Made by a program: the position numbers and the translations under genes
Part shown: piece after piece, positions 1 through 5,240 of the stretch
Numbering within the stretch: position 1 is the first letter of the stretch
Layout: each line of letters starts with the position of its first letter
Notes under the pieces: model-generated
The model's input: the letters and a program-made list of their open reading frames with translations, nothing else
Database searches by the model: none
What the model was told of the DNA's origin: nothing
IMG/VR virus record: IMGVR_UViG_3300035698_011628
Location: 1 to 20,251 of that record
Length of the DNA stretch: 20,251 bases
Strand: one strand, 5' to 3'
Source: a virus

Positions 1-75
1 AAAGAGATGCAAGCGACGATAGAGGAACCAGAGACATCTCCTCCATCATTTTGGCAGAAACTCTTGGGCATTTAG
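1..75 (+). CDS. 3' end of an unknown upstream gene
   Basis: The frame is open from the first base of the window and stops with TAG at 73-75, giving 24 C-terminal residues (visible end WQKLLGI). The peptide is acidic and proline-containing, with no recognisable domain. It could be the tail of any upstream phage gene. It does not look like a terminase N-terminal part or an intein N-fragment, so it does not supply the missing half of the terminase further downstream. That it is coding is inferred only from the open frame, the good spacing to the next small gene and the same strand. Confidence 0.4.
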   Translation, partial: KEMQATIEEPETSPPSFWQKLLGI

Positions 76-109
76 AAGTTGTAAGATGAGACCACTTTGA
101 GAAGAGAGA

Positions 110-181
110 ATGATATCATTCTTTTGTGCCTTCATGTTCGGGGGCGTTCTCGGCTACATTTTTGCGGATATGTTGGAGTAA
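110..181 (+). CDS. 23-residue predicted membrane peptide
   Basis: A short frame starting ATG at 110 and ending TAA at 179-181 encodes a very hydrophobic peptide with a single membrane-spanning stretch containing small-residue turns (FGGVLGYIFAD). The Shine-Dalgarno match is weak (purine-rich GAGAAGAGAG just upstream). The last codons contain the GGAG at 175-178 that serves the next gene, so the two are tightly spaced and probably translationally linked. Very small single-helix proteins are common in T4-type phages. No function can be assigned, and it could be a chance frame. The hydrophobic composition and tight packing are the support. Confidence 0.4.
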   Translation: MISFFCAFMFGGVLGYIFADMLE

Positions 182-188
182 CCCGAAG

Positions 189-701
189 ATGCCTAACGGA
201 ACAGAAACAGACAACAAATGGACTGATGAGAAATTCCTCTTTGGTGGCCCTACCTTTGGGAGTTCTCTCACAGACAAGGATTGGGCTGGAATCTTCAGGA
301 TCATTCGAGAGAAGAATGTGAAGAGCGTTCTAGAGTTTGGCTCAGGTCTTTCGACACTGCTATTCTCTGAGATGGATTTTGGTGAATTCGTCTCCTATGA
401 GACAGAAGATGAATGGATCGGCAAAGTCTCTGAGGCTGCTCTGAGTCCTCTGAAGATTCTCAAGTGGGATGGGATGACTCCTCCAAGTGATCTTGGGCAC
501 TATGACCTTGCCTTTGTGGACGGCCCTGGAGAGGGATTTCAGAGGAAGATCTCAACAGAGACCGCCGCTAAACATTCACCCATTGTCATTGTCCATGATT
601 GTGATAGAGAATGGGAACGAAAGTGGCAGATTCAGTTTCTTGAGACAAACTTCGCGCTTCGAGAGGACATTGGAGATTGTGCAAGGATGTTCGCTAAATA
701 G
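189..701 (+). CDS. Small SAM-dependent methyltransferase-like protein
   Basis: This encodes 170 residues when started at ATG 189, which has GGAG at 175-178 ten bases upstream. A GTG at 126 is in frame but lies inside the preceding small gene and has no better ribosome site. Residues 46-56 (SVLEFGSGLST) look like glycine-rich motif I of class I (Rossmann) methyltransferases. YDLAFVDGPGE near 105-115 fits the later acidic strand, followed by IVIVHD near 132-137, a pattern seen in methyltransferases of sugar and polysaccharide modification clusters. The protein is small for a full enzyme, has no separate substrate domain, and its substrate is unknown. It may modify a sugar, a small molecule or a virion component. 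It sits in a run of small genes before the terminase fragment. Confidence 0.6.
   Translation: MPNGTETDNKWTDEKFLFGGPTFGSSLTDKDWAGIFRIIREKNVKSVLEFGSGLSTLLFSEMDFGEFVSYETEDEWIGKVSEAALSPLKILKWDGMTPPSDLGHYDLAFVDGPGEGFQRKISTETAAKHSPIVIVHDCDREWERKWQIQFLETNFALREDIGDCARMFAK
694..700 (+). promoter_or_regulatory. CTAAATA late-promoter-like motif
   Basis: CTAAATA overlaps the end of the methyltransferase-like gene and lies 26 bases before the next start codon at 727. It matches the motif found before other late genes here (5119, 8540, 10110, 14220, 14897, 17890, and 5019 on the minus strand). It resembles the T4 late promoter TATAAATA. Assignment is by sequence resemblance and repeated position only. Confidence 0.4.
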
Positions 702-726
702 AAATGAAGAAAGGACTTAGAGAACC

Positions 727-945
727 ATGAAATATCGAATGGGTGCCATAGTCGTAATTGCGACAGTGATCTTTTTCCTCTCATTCATCATAGGCATTTC
801 CATTGCGTTGCAGTTTCCTTACTTAGTTCCCATCAGCCCCTCGATATTGGAGGGTGTGTTTGCGGGGACACTACTGGCGACGGTGATTGCAAGCGCTTGC
901 GTTCTTGGGTGGACATTTTGGATGATCTATCAGGTCGAGGAATAG
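727..945 (+). CDS. Small two-helix membrane protein (72 aa)
   Basis: The 72-residue product has two hydrophobic stretches, roughly residues 6-29 and 43-67, separated by a proline-containing loop, with a short basic N-terminus and acidic C-terminal end. This predicts a hairpin in the inner membrane with both ends on the same side. It follows a CTAAATA motif and an AAAGGA-type ribosome site, and is followed after 6 bases by a second gene of the same general build. Size and topology would suit a small holin, antiholin or another membrane effector, but no family is recognised and function is not claimed. Being placed before the terminase fragment suggests late co-expression. Confidence 0.6.
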   Translation: MKYRMGAIVVIATVIFFLSFIIGISIALQFPYLVPISPSILEGVFAGTLLATVIASACVLGWTFWMIYQVEE

Positions 946-951
946 AGGCAA

Positions 952-1209
952 ATGAAGAAATCTAAGAGGATAGCGAATTACTTCGAAGACCGAGCAGCAA
1001 AGATAGCGATTATTTTCCTCGCTCTTGTGGCGTCCATAGAGATTTTGATAGTGGGAGCGACGATACTTGCCAAGATTCCCCCATCGTTCGAACCTCATTG
1101 CGTTGCATTGTTCGATGTCCTCATGATCGCTCTATCTGTGCTGTTCCTGATAAGTGTTCCCGCAGCGATAGTAATCTACATGATTTGGCTATGGCGAAAT
1201 ACTCCTTAA
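952..1209 (+). CDS. Small two-helix membrane protein (85 aa)
   Basis: The 85-residue product begins with a basic, amphipathic stretch (KKSKRIANYFEDR) and then has two long hydrophobic segments, about residues 16-42 and 51-79, ending in a tryptophan-rich tail (IWLWRNTP). GAGG at 945-948 just before the ATG gives a ribosome site overlapping the stop of the preceding membrane gene, so the two are probably translated together. The pair may act in one membrane complex, but there is no recognisable family. The stop at 1207-1209 is in the same frame as the terminase fragment that begins seven bases later, so that gene cannot be extended upstream. Confidence 0.6.
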   Translation: MKKSKRIANYFEDRAAKIAIIFLALVASIEILIVGATILAKIPPSFEPHCVALFDVLMIALSVLFLISVPAAIVIYMIWLWRNTP

Positions 1210-1215
1210 ATAACT

Positions 1216-1584
1216 ATGCTTTCAGAGACAACACAACGCAAATTCGCCGAGACCATTCATATAGATGAATGGGAGATACTGACAGATACGGGCTTCGAGG
1301 ATATTGAGACTATCTCGAAGACTGTTCCATATTCAGTCTTCAGTCTTCAAACCTCTGGTGGGAAATCCCTCGATTGTGCTGATACTCACATTCTTTTCGA
1401 TCATGATGGAAATCAGATCTACGCCAAAGACTGTATTCCAGGTAAAACTCAGATTATGACTGAGGATGGTATCGAAGAGGTTTCAAGTCTGATCGGGGTT
1501 GATGGGGAGAAGGAAGAGATGTATGATCTATCTCTGAACTCTCTGAATCATCGCTACTACACAAATGGCATTCTCAGTCATAAC
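1216..1584 (+). other. Split intein C-fragment (AceL-TerL-like, atypical split site)
   Basis: This encodes 123 residues. WEILTDTGFEDI at 19-30 matches the strand that normally lies some 25 residues inside an intein. Block B is represented by CADTH (54-58) with His58, then a region like KDCIPGK (71-77). Block F is near 111-118, and block G is GILSHN (118-123) followed by Ser. No N-terminal catalytic Cys1 is present, so the split falls unusually early, leaving only a short N-fragment to be supplied in trans. AceL-TerL, from a metagenomic terminase, is known to have a 25-residue N-fragment and a C-fragment of about 104 residues at this kind of site. No homing nuclease domain lies inside. Confidence 0.85.
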
Positions 1585-2940
1585 AGCACTACGGTTATTG
1601 GATATTTCCTCCACCAAGTCAATTTCCGCCCCGATTATAATATTGCCATACTTGCTAACAAAGCACCAACAGCTAGAGAACTGTTGAGTAGATTGAAGCT
1701 TGCTTACTCCCATCTTCCTAAGTGGATGCAGCAGGGTGTGTTGGAGTGGAATAAGGGGAGCATAGAGTTGGAGAATCGTAGCAAGATTCTCGCAGCCGCT
1801 ACTAGTTCCGCCGCTATCAGAGGGCAGGCGATGAACAGTGTCCTTCTTGATGAATTCGCATTTGTTCCCATGAACATTCAAGAGGAGTTCTTCGCTTCTG
1901 TCTTCCCCACAATTTCTTCTGGACAAACTTCGAAGATCATAATCTCCTCTACTCCGAACGGCCTAGACATGTTCTACAAGATGTGGCAAGAGGCCTCTAA
2001 GGGTAGAAGTAAATTCATCCCCTACGAGATCGCCTGGAATGCTATTCCAGGAAGAGATGAGAAGTGGAAAGAAGAGACTCTGAAGAACATGACACCTGAG
2101 GCCTTCAGGCAGGAGTTTGAGGGAACATTTCTTGGTTCTTCACACACTCTGATTAGTCCTAAGAAACTCGGTACCATGACATTCTTCGATCCTATCTATT
2201 CGGAAGATGGTTTGAAAATCTATCAACAGCCTATTGATGGACATGAATATGCGATGACGGTAGATGTAGCTCAGGGAAAGAGAATGGACTATTCGGCATT
2301 TGTCGTATTCGATATTTCAGAAATTCCCTATAAGCAGGTGGCAACCTACAGGGATAATTCAGTCACCCCACTTGCCTTCCCACCGATCATTGAAGATATC
2401 GCCTCAAAGTACAATACGGCCTCTCTCTTGATCGAGGTGAATGATATGGGATCACAGGTAGCATACTCCATCTACAACGATTATGAGTATGAGAATCTTC
2501 TCACAACGACGTCTCGTGGTAGAGCAGGAATTAAACTTGGAAGTGGATTCTCGAAGAATCCAGTTCTTGGCCTGAAGATGACTTCTGGAACTAAACGAAT
2601 CGGCACATCAATTCTCAAAACGTTAATAGAAAATGACAAGTTAAGAATTGTTGACTTCGAGAATATTAGCGAGTTTTCCCATTTTGTTTCAAAGGGAAAA
2701 AGTTTCGAGGCAGAAAGCGGGCATCACGATGATCTAACGATGTGTTGTGTTGCTTTCAGTTGGCTGATTAACCAACCGAACTTCAAGGATATTAGTGGTA
2801 CGGATATTCAGAAGAGTCTTAGAAGTAATTATGAGAAGGCAGCGGAAGATGATTTATTGCCCATAGGATTTTTCCCAGACAATTTGAGTGGGGGAATTGA
2901 CTTTGTGGACGGCGGCGGAACTCCCTGGTTCAAAGCCTAA
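1216..2940 (+). CDS. terL (gp17, C-part): Large terminase C-terminal part preceded by split-intein C-fragment
   Basis: The product is 574 residues. Residues 1-123 are the C-fragment of an intein ending TNGILSHN. Residues 124-574 are the terminase gp17 from just after Walker A lysine onward (STTVIGYFLH). Walker B is VLLDE at 209-213, the coupling motif SSTPNG at 244-249, and the C-terminal nuclease carries Asp350 (VDVAQG), Glu407 (LLIEVND) and Asp505/506 (HHDDLTM), matching the Asp-Glu-Asp triad of T4 gp17. A stop in the same frame at 1207-1209 and the absence of Walker A show that the N-terminal half is encoded separately. After trans-splicing, Ser124 would become the junction residue in the ATP-binding loop. 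No clear Shine-Dalgarno precedes ATG 1216, so translation may be coupled to the upstream gene. The enzyme packages DNA into proheads through the portal. Confidence 0.93.
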   Translation: MLSETTQRKFAETIHIDEWEILTDTGFEDIETISKTVPYSVFSLQTSGGKSLDCADTHILFDHDGNQIYAKDCIPGKTQIMTEDGIEEVSSLIGVDGEKEEMYDLSLNSLNHRYYTNGILSHNSTTVIGYFLHQVNFRPDYNIAILANKAPTARELLSRLKLAYSHLPKWMQQGVLEWNKGSIELENRSKILAAATSSAAIRGQAMNSVLLDEFAFVPMNIQEEFFASVFPTISSGQTSKIIISSTPNGLDMFYKMWQEASKGRSKFIPYEIAWNAIPGRDEKWKEETLKNMTPEAFRQEFEGTFLGSSHTLISPKKLGTMTFFDPIYSEDGLKIYQQPIDGHEYAMTVDVAQGKRMDYSAFVVFDISEIPYKQVATYRDNSVTPLAFPPIIEDIASKYNTASLLIEVNDMGSQVAYSIYNDYEYENLLTTTSRGRAGIKLGSGFSKNPVLGLKMTSGTKRIGTSILKTLIENDKLRIVDFENISEFSHFVSKGKSFEAESGHHDDLTMCCVAFSWLINQPNFKDISGTDIQKSLRSNYEKAAEDDLLPIGFFPDNLSGGIDFVDGGGTPWFKA

Positions 2941-2963
2941 GTAGGAAATCTCAAAGTACAGCA

Positions 2964-2992
2964 TTGACATGTTCGATCAAATGGACTATAAT
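2964..2992 (+). promoter_or_regulatory. Consensus sigma70-like promoter
   Basis: TTGACA at 2964-2969 and TATAAT at 2987-2992 are both exact consensus hexamers, separated by 17 bases. The promoter stands directly after the terminase gene and before the ankyrin-like gene at 3018. It should be active with the unmodified host polymerase, that is, early after infection, unlike the surrounding late genes. A start near 2999 would leave a leader of about 19 bases containing TTAGGAG. Confidence 0.85.
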
Positions 2993-3017
2993 AAGTTTGA
3001 AAGGTTAGGAGTAAAAG

Positions 3018-3194
3018 ATGCTATTTGGATTGACTTTGGAAGATGCTAATCATGTAATAAGAGAAGCCGCGTTTCGTGGCTCACTCGATCTTGTGAAATC
3101 TCTCATATTCCACGGTGCCGACGTTCACAGTGAGGATGACTGGGCACTCAGATTTTCTTCTATGTGTGGTCAAAGTCCTCAAAGAATGGAGTGA
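3018..3194 (+). CDS. Single-ankyrin-repeat protein (58 aa), probably a remnant
   Basis: ATG at 3018 follows TTAGGAG (3005-3011) at good distance, and TGA is at 3192-3194. Residues 16-50 fit one ankyrin repeat and the start of the next: EAAFRGSLDLVKSLI, then HGADV, then DDWALRFSSMCGQ. Ankyrin proteins usually need three or more repeats to fold stably. A single repeat ending abruptly in SPQRME suggests the 3' part of a larger gene was lost, although a very small functional protein cannot be excluded. It is driven by its own near-perfect early promoter. Ankyrin repeats bind other proteins, so an intact ancestor could have targeted a host factor. Confidence 0.6.
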   Translation: MLFGLTLEDANHVIREAAFRGSLDLVKSLIFHGADVHSEDDWALRFSSMCGQSPQRME

Positions 3195-3223
3195 AAAAAA
3201 GATAAAATAATCGAAAATAAAGC

Positions 3224-3252
3224 TTGACACAGAGACACTCTTGAGGTAGAAT
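3224..3252 (+). promoter_or_regulatory. Sigma70-like promoter with A-rich upstream element
   Basis: TTGACA at 3224-3229 and TAGAAT at 3247-3252 are separated by 17 bases. An A-rich tract (3193-3221) lies immediately upstream and could act as an UP element. The segment TTGAGGTAGAAT around the -10 box is repeated in the promoter at 8557-8585. It precedes the 88-residue gene at 3308. Confidence 0.8.
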
Positions 3253-3307
3253 GTGGCTGTAAGGTGAGATTGAGATAGACTACTTCGAGATAAGGAGAAT
3301 TTGAAAA

Positions 3308-3574
3308 ATGACAGATCGCCAACTTAAAGCCTATATAAAATGGTGTCAACATATTATCGATCAGGATAATGTGTATCCTCCGAGTATGGGAGGTGGCGTT
3401 GAGGATTGGGAAGAGGTCTTACAAGAGCATAAAGCGAACGGATGTCTGATTTGTAAAAGATATCGCATCGCAAGGAAAAACTGGGACCGCCGAAATTGGA
3501 AAAAGGAAATAGCAGAATCACTTGGGTTGGTGGCAGTTAAGGGTGCGGTGAGTGGAAGGACTTATTACGAATAG
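3308..3574 (+). CDS. Conserved-looking small protein of unknown function (88 aa)
   Basis: The start at 3308 has AAGGAG (3292-3297) ten bases upstream and a sigma70-like promoter 56 bases upstream, so early expression is likely. The 88-residue product is soluble and rich in Trp, Lys and Arg. It has one CLIC pair at about residues 46-49 followed by KRYRIARKNWDRRNWKK, a strongly basic helix that could bind nucleic acid. A lone CxxC is not enough to call a zinc site. The last 38 bases overlap, tail to tail, the 3' end of the minus-strand endonuclease gene. I do not recognise a family. Together with the ankyrin gene it forms a small early-type island between late genes. Confidence 0.6.
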   Translation: MTDRQLKAYIKWCQHIIDQDNVYPPSMGGGVEDWEEVLQEHKANGCLICKRYRIARKNWDRRNWKKEIAESLGLVAVKGAVSGRTYYE

Positions 3575-4943
3575 AAGTTGAACACGAGAGGGAGATGAAT
3601 GAGAGGATTTCTTGGAAGACCTTCTCACCATCTCCCTCTGAAAAATCTCTCTGATCTGATATATCGATTCTCTTCAAGTTGATATTCAGGTTCTCACAGA
3701 GAGCGTTCTTAGTGATATCATTCTTTCTTTGACGCCTGAAACGTTCATCGCCGAAAATTGGCTTGTAGTGAAAGATTCCATCGATCTCCACAGCCTTCTC
3801 AAGCAGTGGAAAGTGAATATGAAGTTCGAGACCATCTAGGGTATTTCGGTCGTTGAAGATGACATTCAGGTCTGGATAAGATTTCCTGAAACGTTGCTCT
3901 ATGTAGATTTCCATTTTGGATCTTTTTCCAAGGCCCATCATCTTGTGTTCATGTTTGAAGTGAGAAGCACAAGATAGTGAGCAGAAATGATGGTTTCCTT
4001 TTAATCCGCTCGGCAAACGTTCTATTATCAACCCACAATACTCACATCCCACTTCTATCCTAGGCTTCATTTGAGACTCATTATTACACTTATTGGAACA
4101 GAAGCGCAAGGTCTTGTGAGAATTGGTATTGAGGATATCGAGAATCCGATTTCTTGACGCCTTGAAGATACCTCCACACTGCTCACATTCAACGTCCAAT
4201 TCCCTACCTGCTGCGCTGGCATTATCGAACTCCTTTTGAGTAAACTTGTAGTTGAAGGTGAATGTAGAAATATCTATGTCAGTTTTTCGAGAATTACTCG
4301 AACATTTTCGAGAACAAAACTCTAGTGATAGCGCTGAGATTTCATTGAGGGAGGTGAAGACATCTTGCCTTCTCACCTTGAACATTTTCTCACAGTTCAG
4401 ACATCTCATGGGGAGACATCTCCCATCCTTATTCTTGGTGTTATTGAATATCTCTTGAGTGAAGAGTTTATTGGGAAGAACCTCGCCGATATCAAGATAT
4501 TCGGAATGACAATGTTTGGAGCAATAGAGGATCGATTTCTTAGAGTTGGGATTTAGGTGATTAAGGACTCTTCCCCTACTTACGAGAAAGTCCTTACCAC
4601 ACCTAAGACATTTCACAGGTAACAATTTCTTATAGATATCCTTACTTGGAATCTTATCAAAGAACTCCTGAGTAAAGAGGATATTATCTGGAAGGTTATT
4701 GACATCGACCTGGGTTATCTTAGAATTGTTCTGACATCTCGCTGAACAGAATTTGAGGGTTCCATGAGAATTGGGATTCATTGCGTTATTGATAGACCCT
4801 CTCTTCACGAGAAAAATCTTGTTACATTGAAGACAAAGAACCTTCAGAGTCTTCTCTTGCCAATGTGCCTCATTGAACTCATCTAAAGTGAATCTTATGT
4901 TGTTTGGGAAGTCTTTCAGTGATTGATAAATACGTTTAGCCAT
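3537..4943 (-). CDS. Multi-zinc-finger Vsr-like (EDxHD) homing endonuclease, minus strand
   Basis: The product is 468 residues from ATG 4943. This start is chosen because AAGGAG precedes it and because the bases around it match those at the start of the gene at 7694; an upstream ATG at 4991 falls inside the leader hairpin. Residues 32-330 hold five CxxC...CxxxC modules (Cys37/40/66/70, 112/115/141/145, 181/184/210/214, 253/256/282/286, 300/303/321/325), the first four about 70 residues apart and each preceded by an FT-type motif. Residues 340-450 are a Vsr-like nuclease with Glu345, His392 (FHYKP) and Asp409. At 375, within LELHIHFP, His replaces the expected Asp, which may cripple catalysis. 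Such genes spread by cutting phages that lack them and being copied in by repair. It sits between the terminase and sheath genes, against the direction of its neighbours. Confidence 0.8.
   Translation of the reverse strand: MAKRIYQSLKDFPNNIRFTLDEFNEAHWQEKTLKVLCLQCNKIFLVKRGSINNAMNPNSHGTLKFCSARCQNNSKITQVDVNNLPDNILFTQEFFDKIPSKDIYKKLLPVKCLRCGKDFLVSRGRVLNHLNPNSKKSILYCSKHCHSEYLDIGEVLPNKLFTQEIFNNTKNKDGRCLPMRCLNCEKMFKVRRQDVFTSLNEISALSLEFCSRKCSSNSRKTDIDISTFTFNYKFTQKEFDNASAAGRELDVECEQCGGIFKASRNRILDILNTNSHKTLRFCSNKCNNESQMKPRIEVGCEYCGLIIERLPSGLKGNHHFCSLSCASHFKHEHKMMGLGKRSKMEIYIEQRFRKSYPDLNVIFNDRNTLDGLELHIHFPLLEKAVEIDGIFHYKPIFGDERFRRQRKNDITKNALCENLNINLKRIDISDQRDFSEGDGEKVFQEILSFISLSCSTSIRNKSFHSPHP
3587..3639. 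repeat. 11-bp inverted repeat at the convergent gene ends
   Basis: AGAGGGAGATG at 3587-3597 is exactly complementary to CATCTCCCTCT at 3629-3639, with 31 bases between. It lies just beyond the stop of the + strand 88-residue gene and inside the last codons of the minus-strand endonuclease. It lacks a U-run, so a simple terminator is not evident. It may instead limit transcription or stabilise message ends between convergent genes. Confidence 0.5.
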
Positions 4944-4973
4944 TTCGTAAATACTCCTTATGAATTTGGTTAG

Positions 4974-5019
4974 GAGAGATGAGAAGCTCACTACTTCTCA
5001 TCTCTCTGTCTTTATTTAG
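4974..5019 (-). promoter_or_regulatory. Late-promoter-plus-hairpin leader of the minus-strand endonuclease
   Basis: On the minus strand CTAAATA (5019-5013) is followed by AAGACAGAG and then a perfect 13-bp hairpin: arms at 5006-4994 and 4986-4974 with a 7-base loop. After the hairpin come CCTAACC and, 30 bases further, AAGGAG and the ATG at 4943. The same arrangement precedes the genes at 7694 and 17966. The promoter part resembles a T4 late promoter. The hairpin lies between promoter and ribosome site, so it is part of the transcript's 5' leader. Confidence 0.7.
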
Positions 5020-5050
5020 ACATTCCGATATTTTGACTTGTTAGGTTTCT

Positions 5051-5084
5051 CTGTTGGTAGAAAATGGCCCTTAACTACCAACAG
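5051..5084. repeat. Stem-loop element copy A (10-14-10)
   Basis: Arms CTGTTGGTAG (5051-5060) and CTACCAACAG (5075-5084) pair perfectly over 10 bp around the loop AAAATGGCCCTTAA. This is the best-paired of eight related elements. It lies upstream of the tail sheath gene and of the minus-strand endonuclease leader. Confidence 0.85.
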
Positions 5085-5118
5085 GAATTTCTTGGGGAAA
5101 GTGGAAATCCAGAAAAGT

Positions 5119-5125
5119 CTAAATA
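5119..5125 (+). promoter_or_regulatory. CTAAATA late-promoter-like motif for the tail sheath gene
   Basis: CTAAATA stands 116 bases before the sheath ATG at 5241, between stem-loop copies A and B. A transcript starting just after it would carry copy B in its 5' leader. The motif recurs before most late genes of the window. Confidence 0.55.
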
Positions 5126-5162
5126 TCAGTGAAATAGGTTAAGAACACCTATAAGTCGTCTG

Positions 5163-5196
5163 TTGTTTGTCGAAAATGGGCCTTAACTCCCAACAA
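5163..5196. repeat. Stem-loop element copy B (10-14-10)
   Basis: Arms TTGTTTGTCG (5163-5172) and CTCCCAACAA (5187-5196) flank the loop AAAATGGGCCTTAA. Pairing is imperfect, but arm length, loop length and loop ends match copy A. It lies 45 bases before the sheath start codon. Confidence 0.75.
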
Positions 5197-5240
5197 GGTG
5201 AAAAAATGGACGAAAACACTAAGAAAAAAGGAGAAAAACC

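Noticed and set aside
727-1209. Holin and antiholin pair
   Set aside because: Size and two-helix topology would fit, but there is no sequence signature, no endolysin nearby, and many phage membrane proteins look alike.
4944-4991. Upstream start at 4991 for the minus-strand endonuclease
   Set aside because: It falls inside the leader hairpin and before the conserved AAGGAG; the start at 4943 is shared in sequence with the gene at 7694.
5051-5196. CRISPR array from the repeated stem-loop elements
   Set aside because: Copies are imperfect, spacings are irregular, the elements are spread over three distant regions and no cas genes are present.
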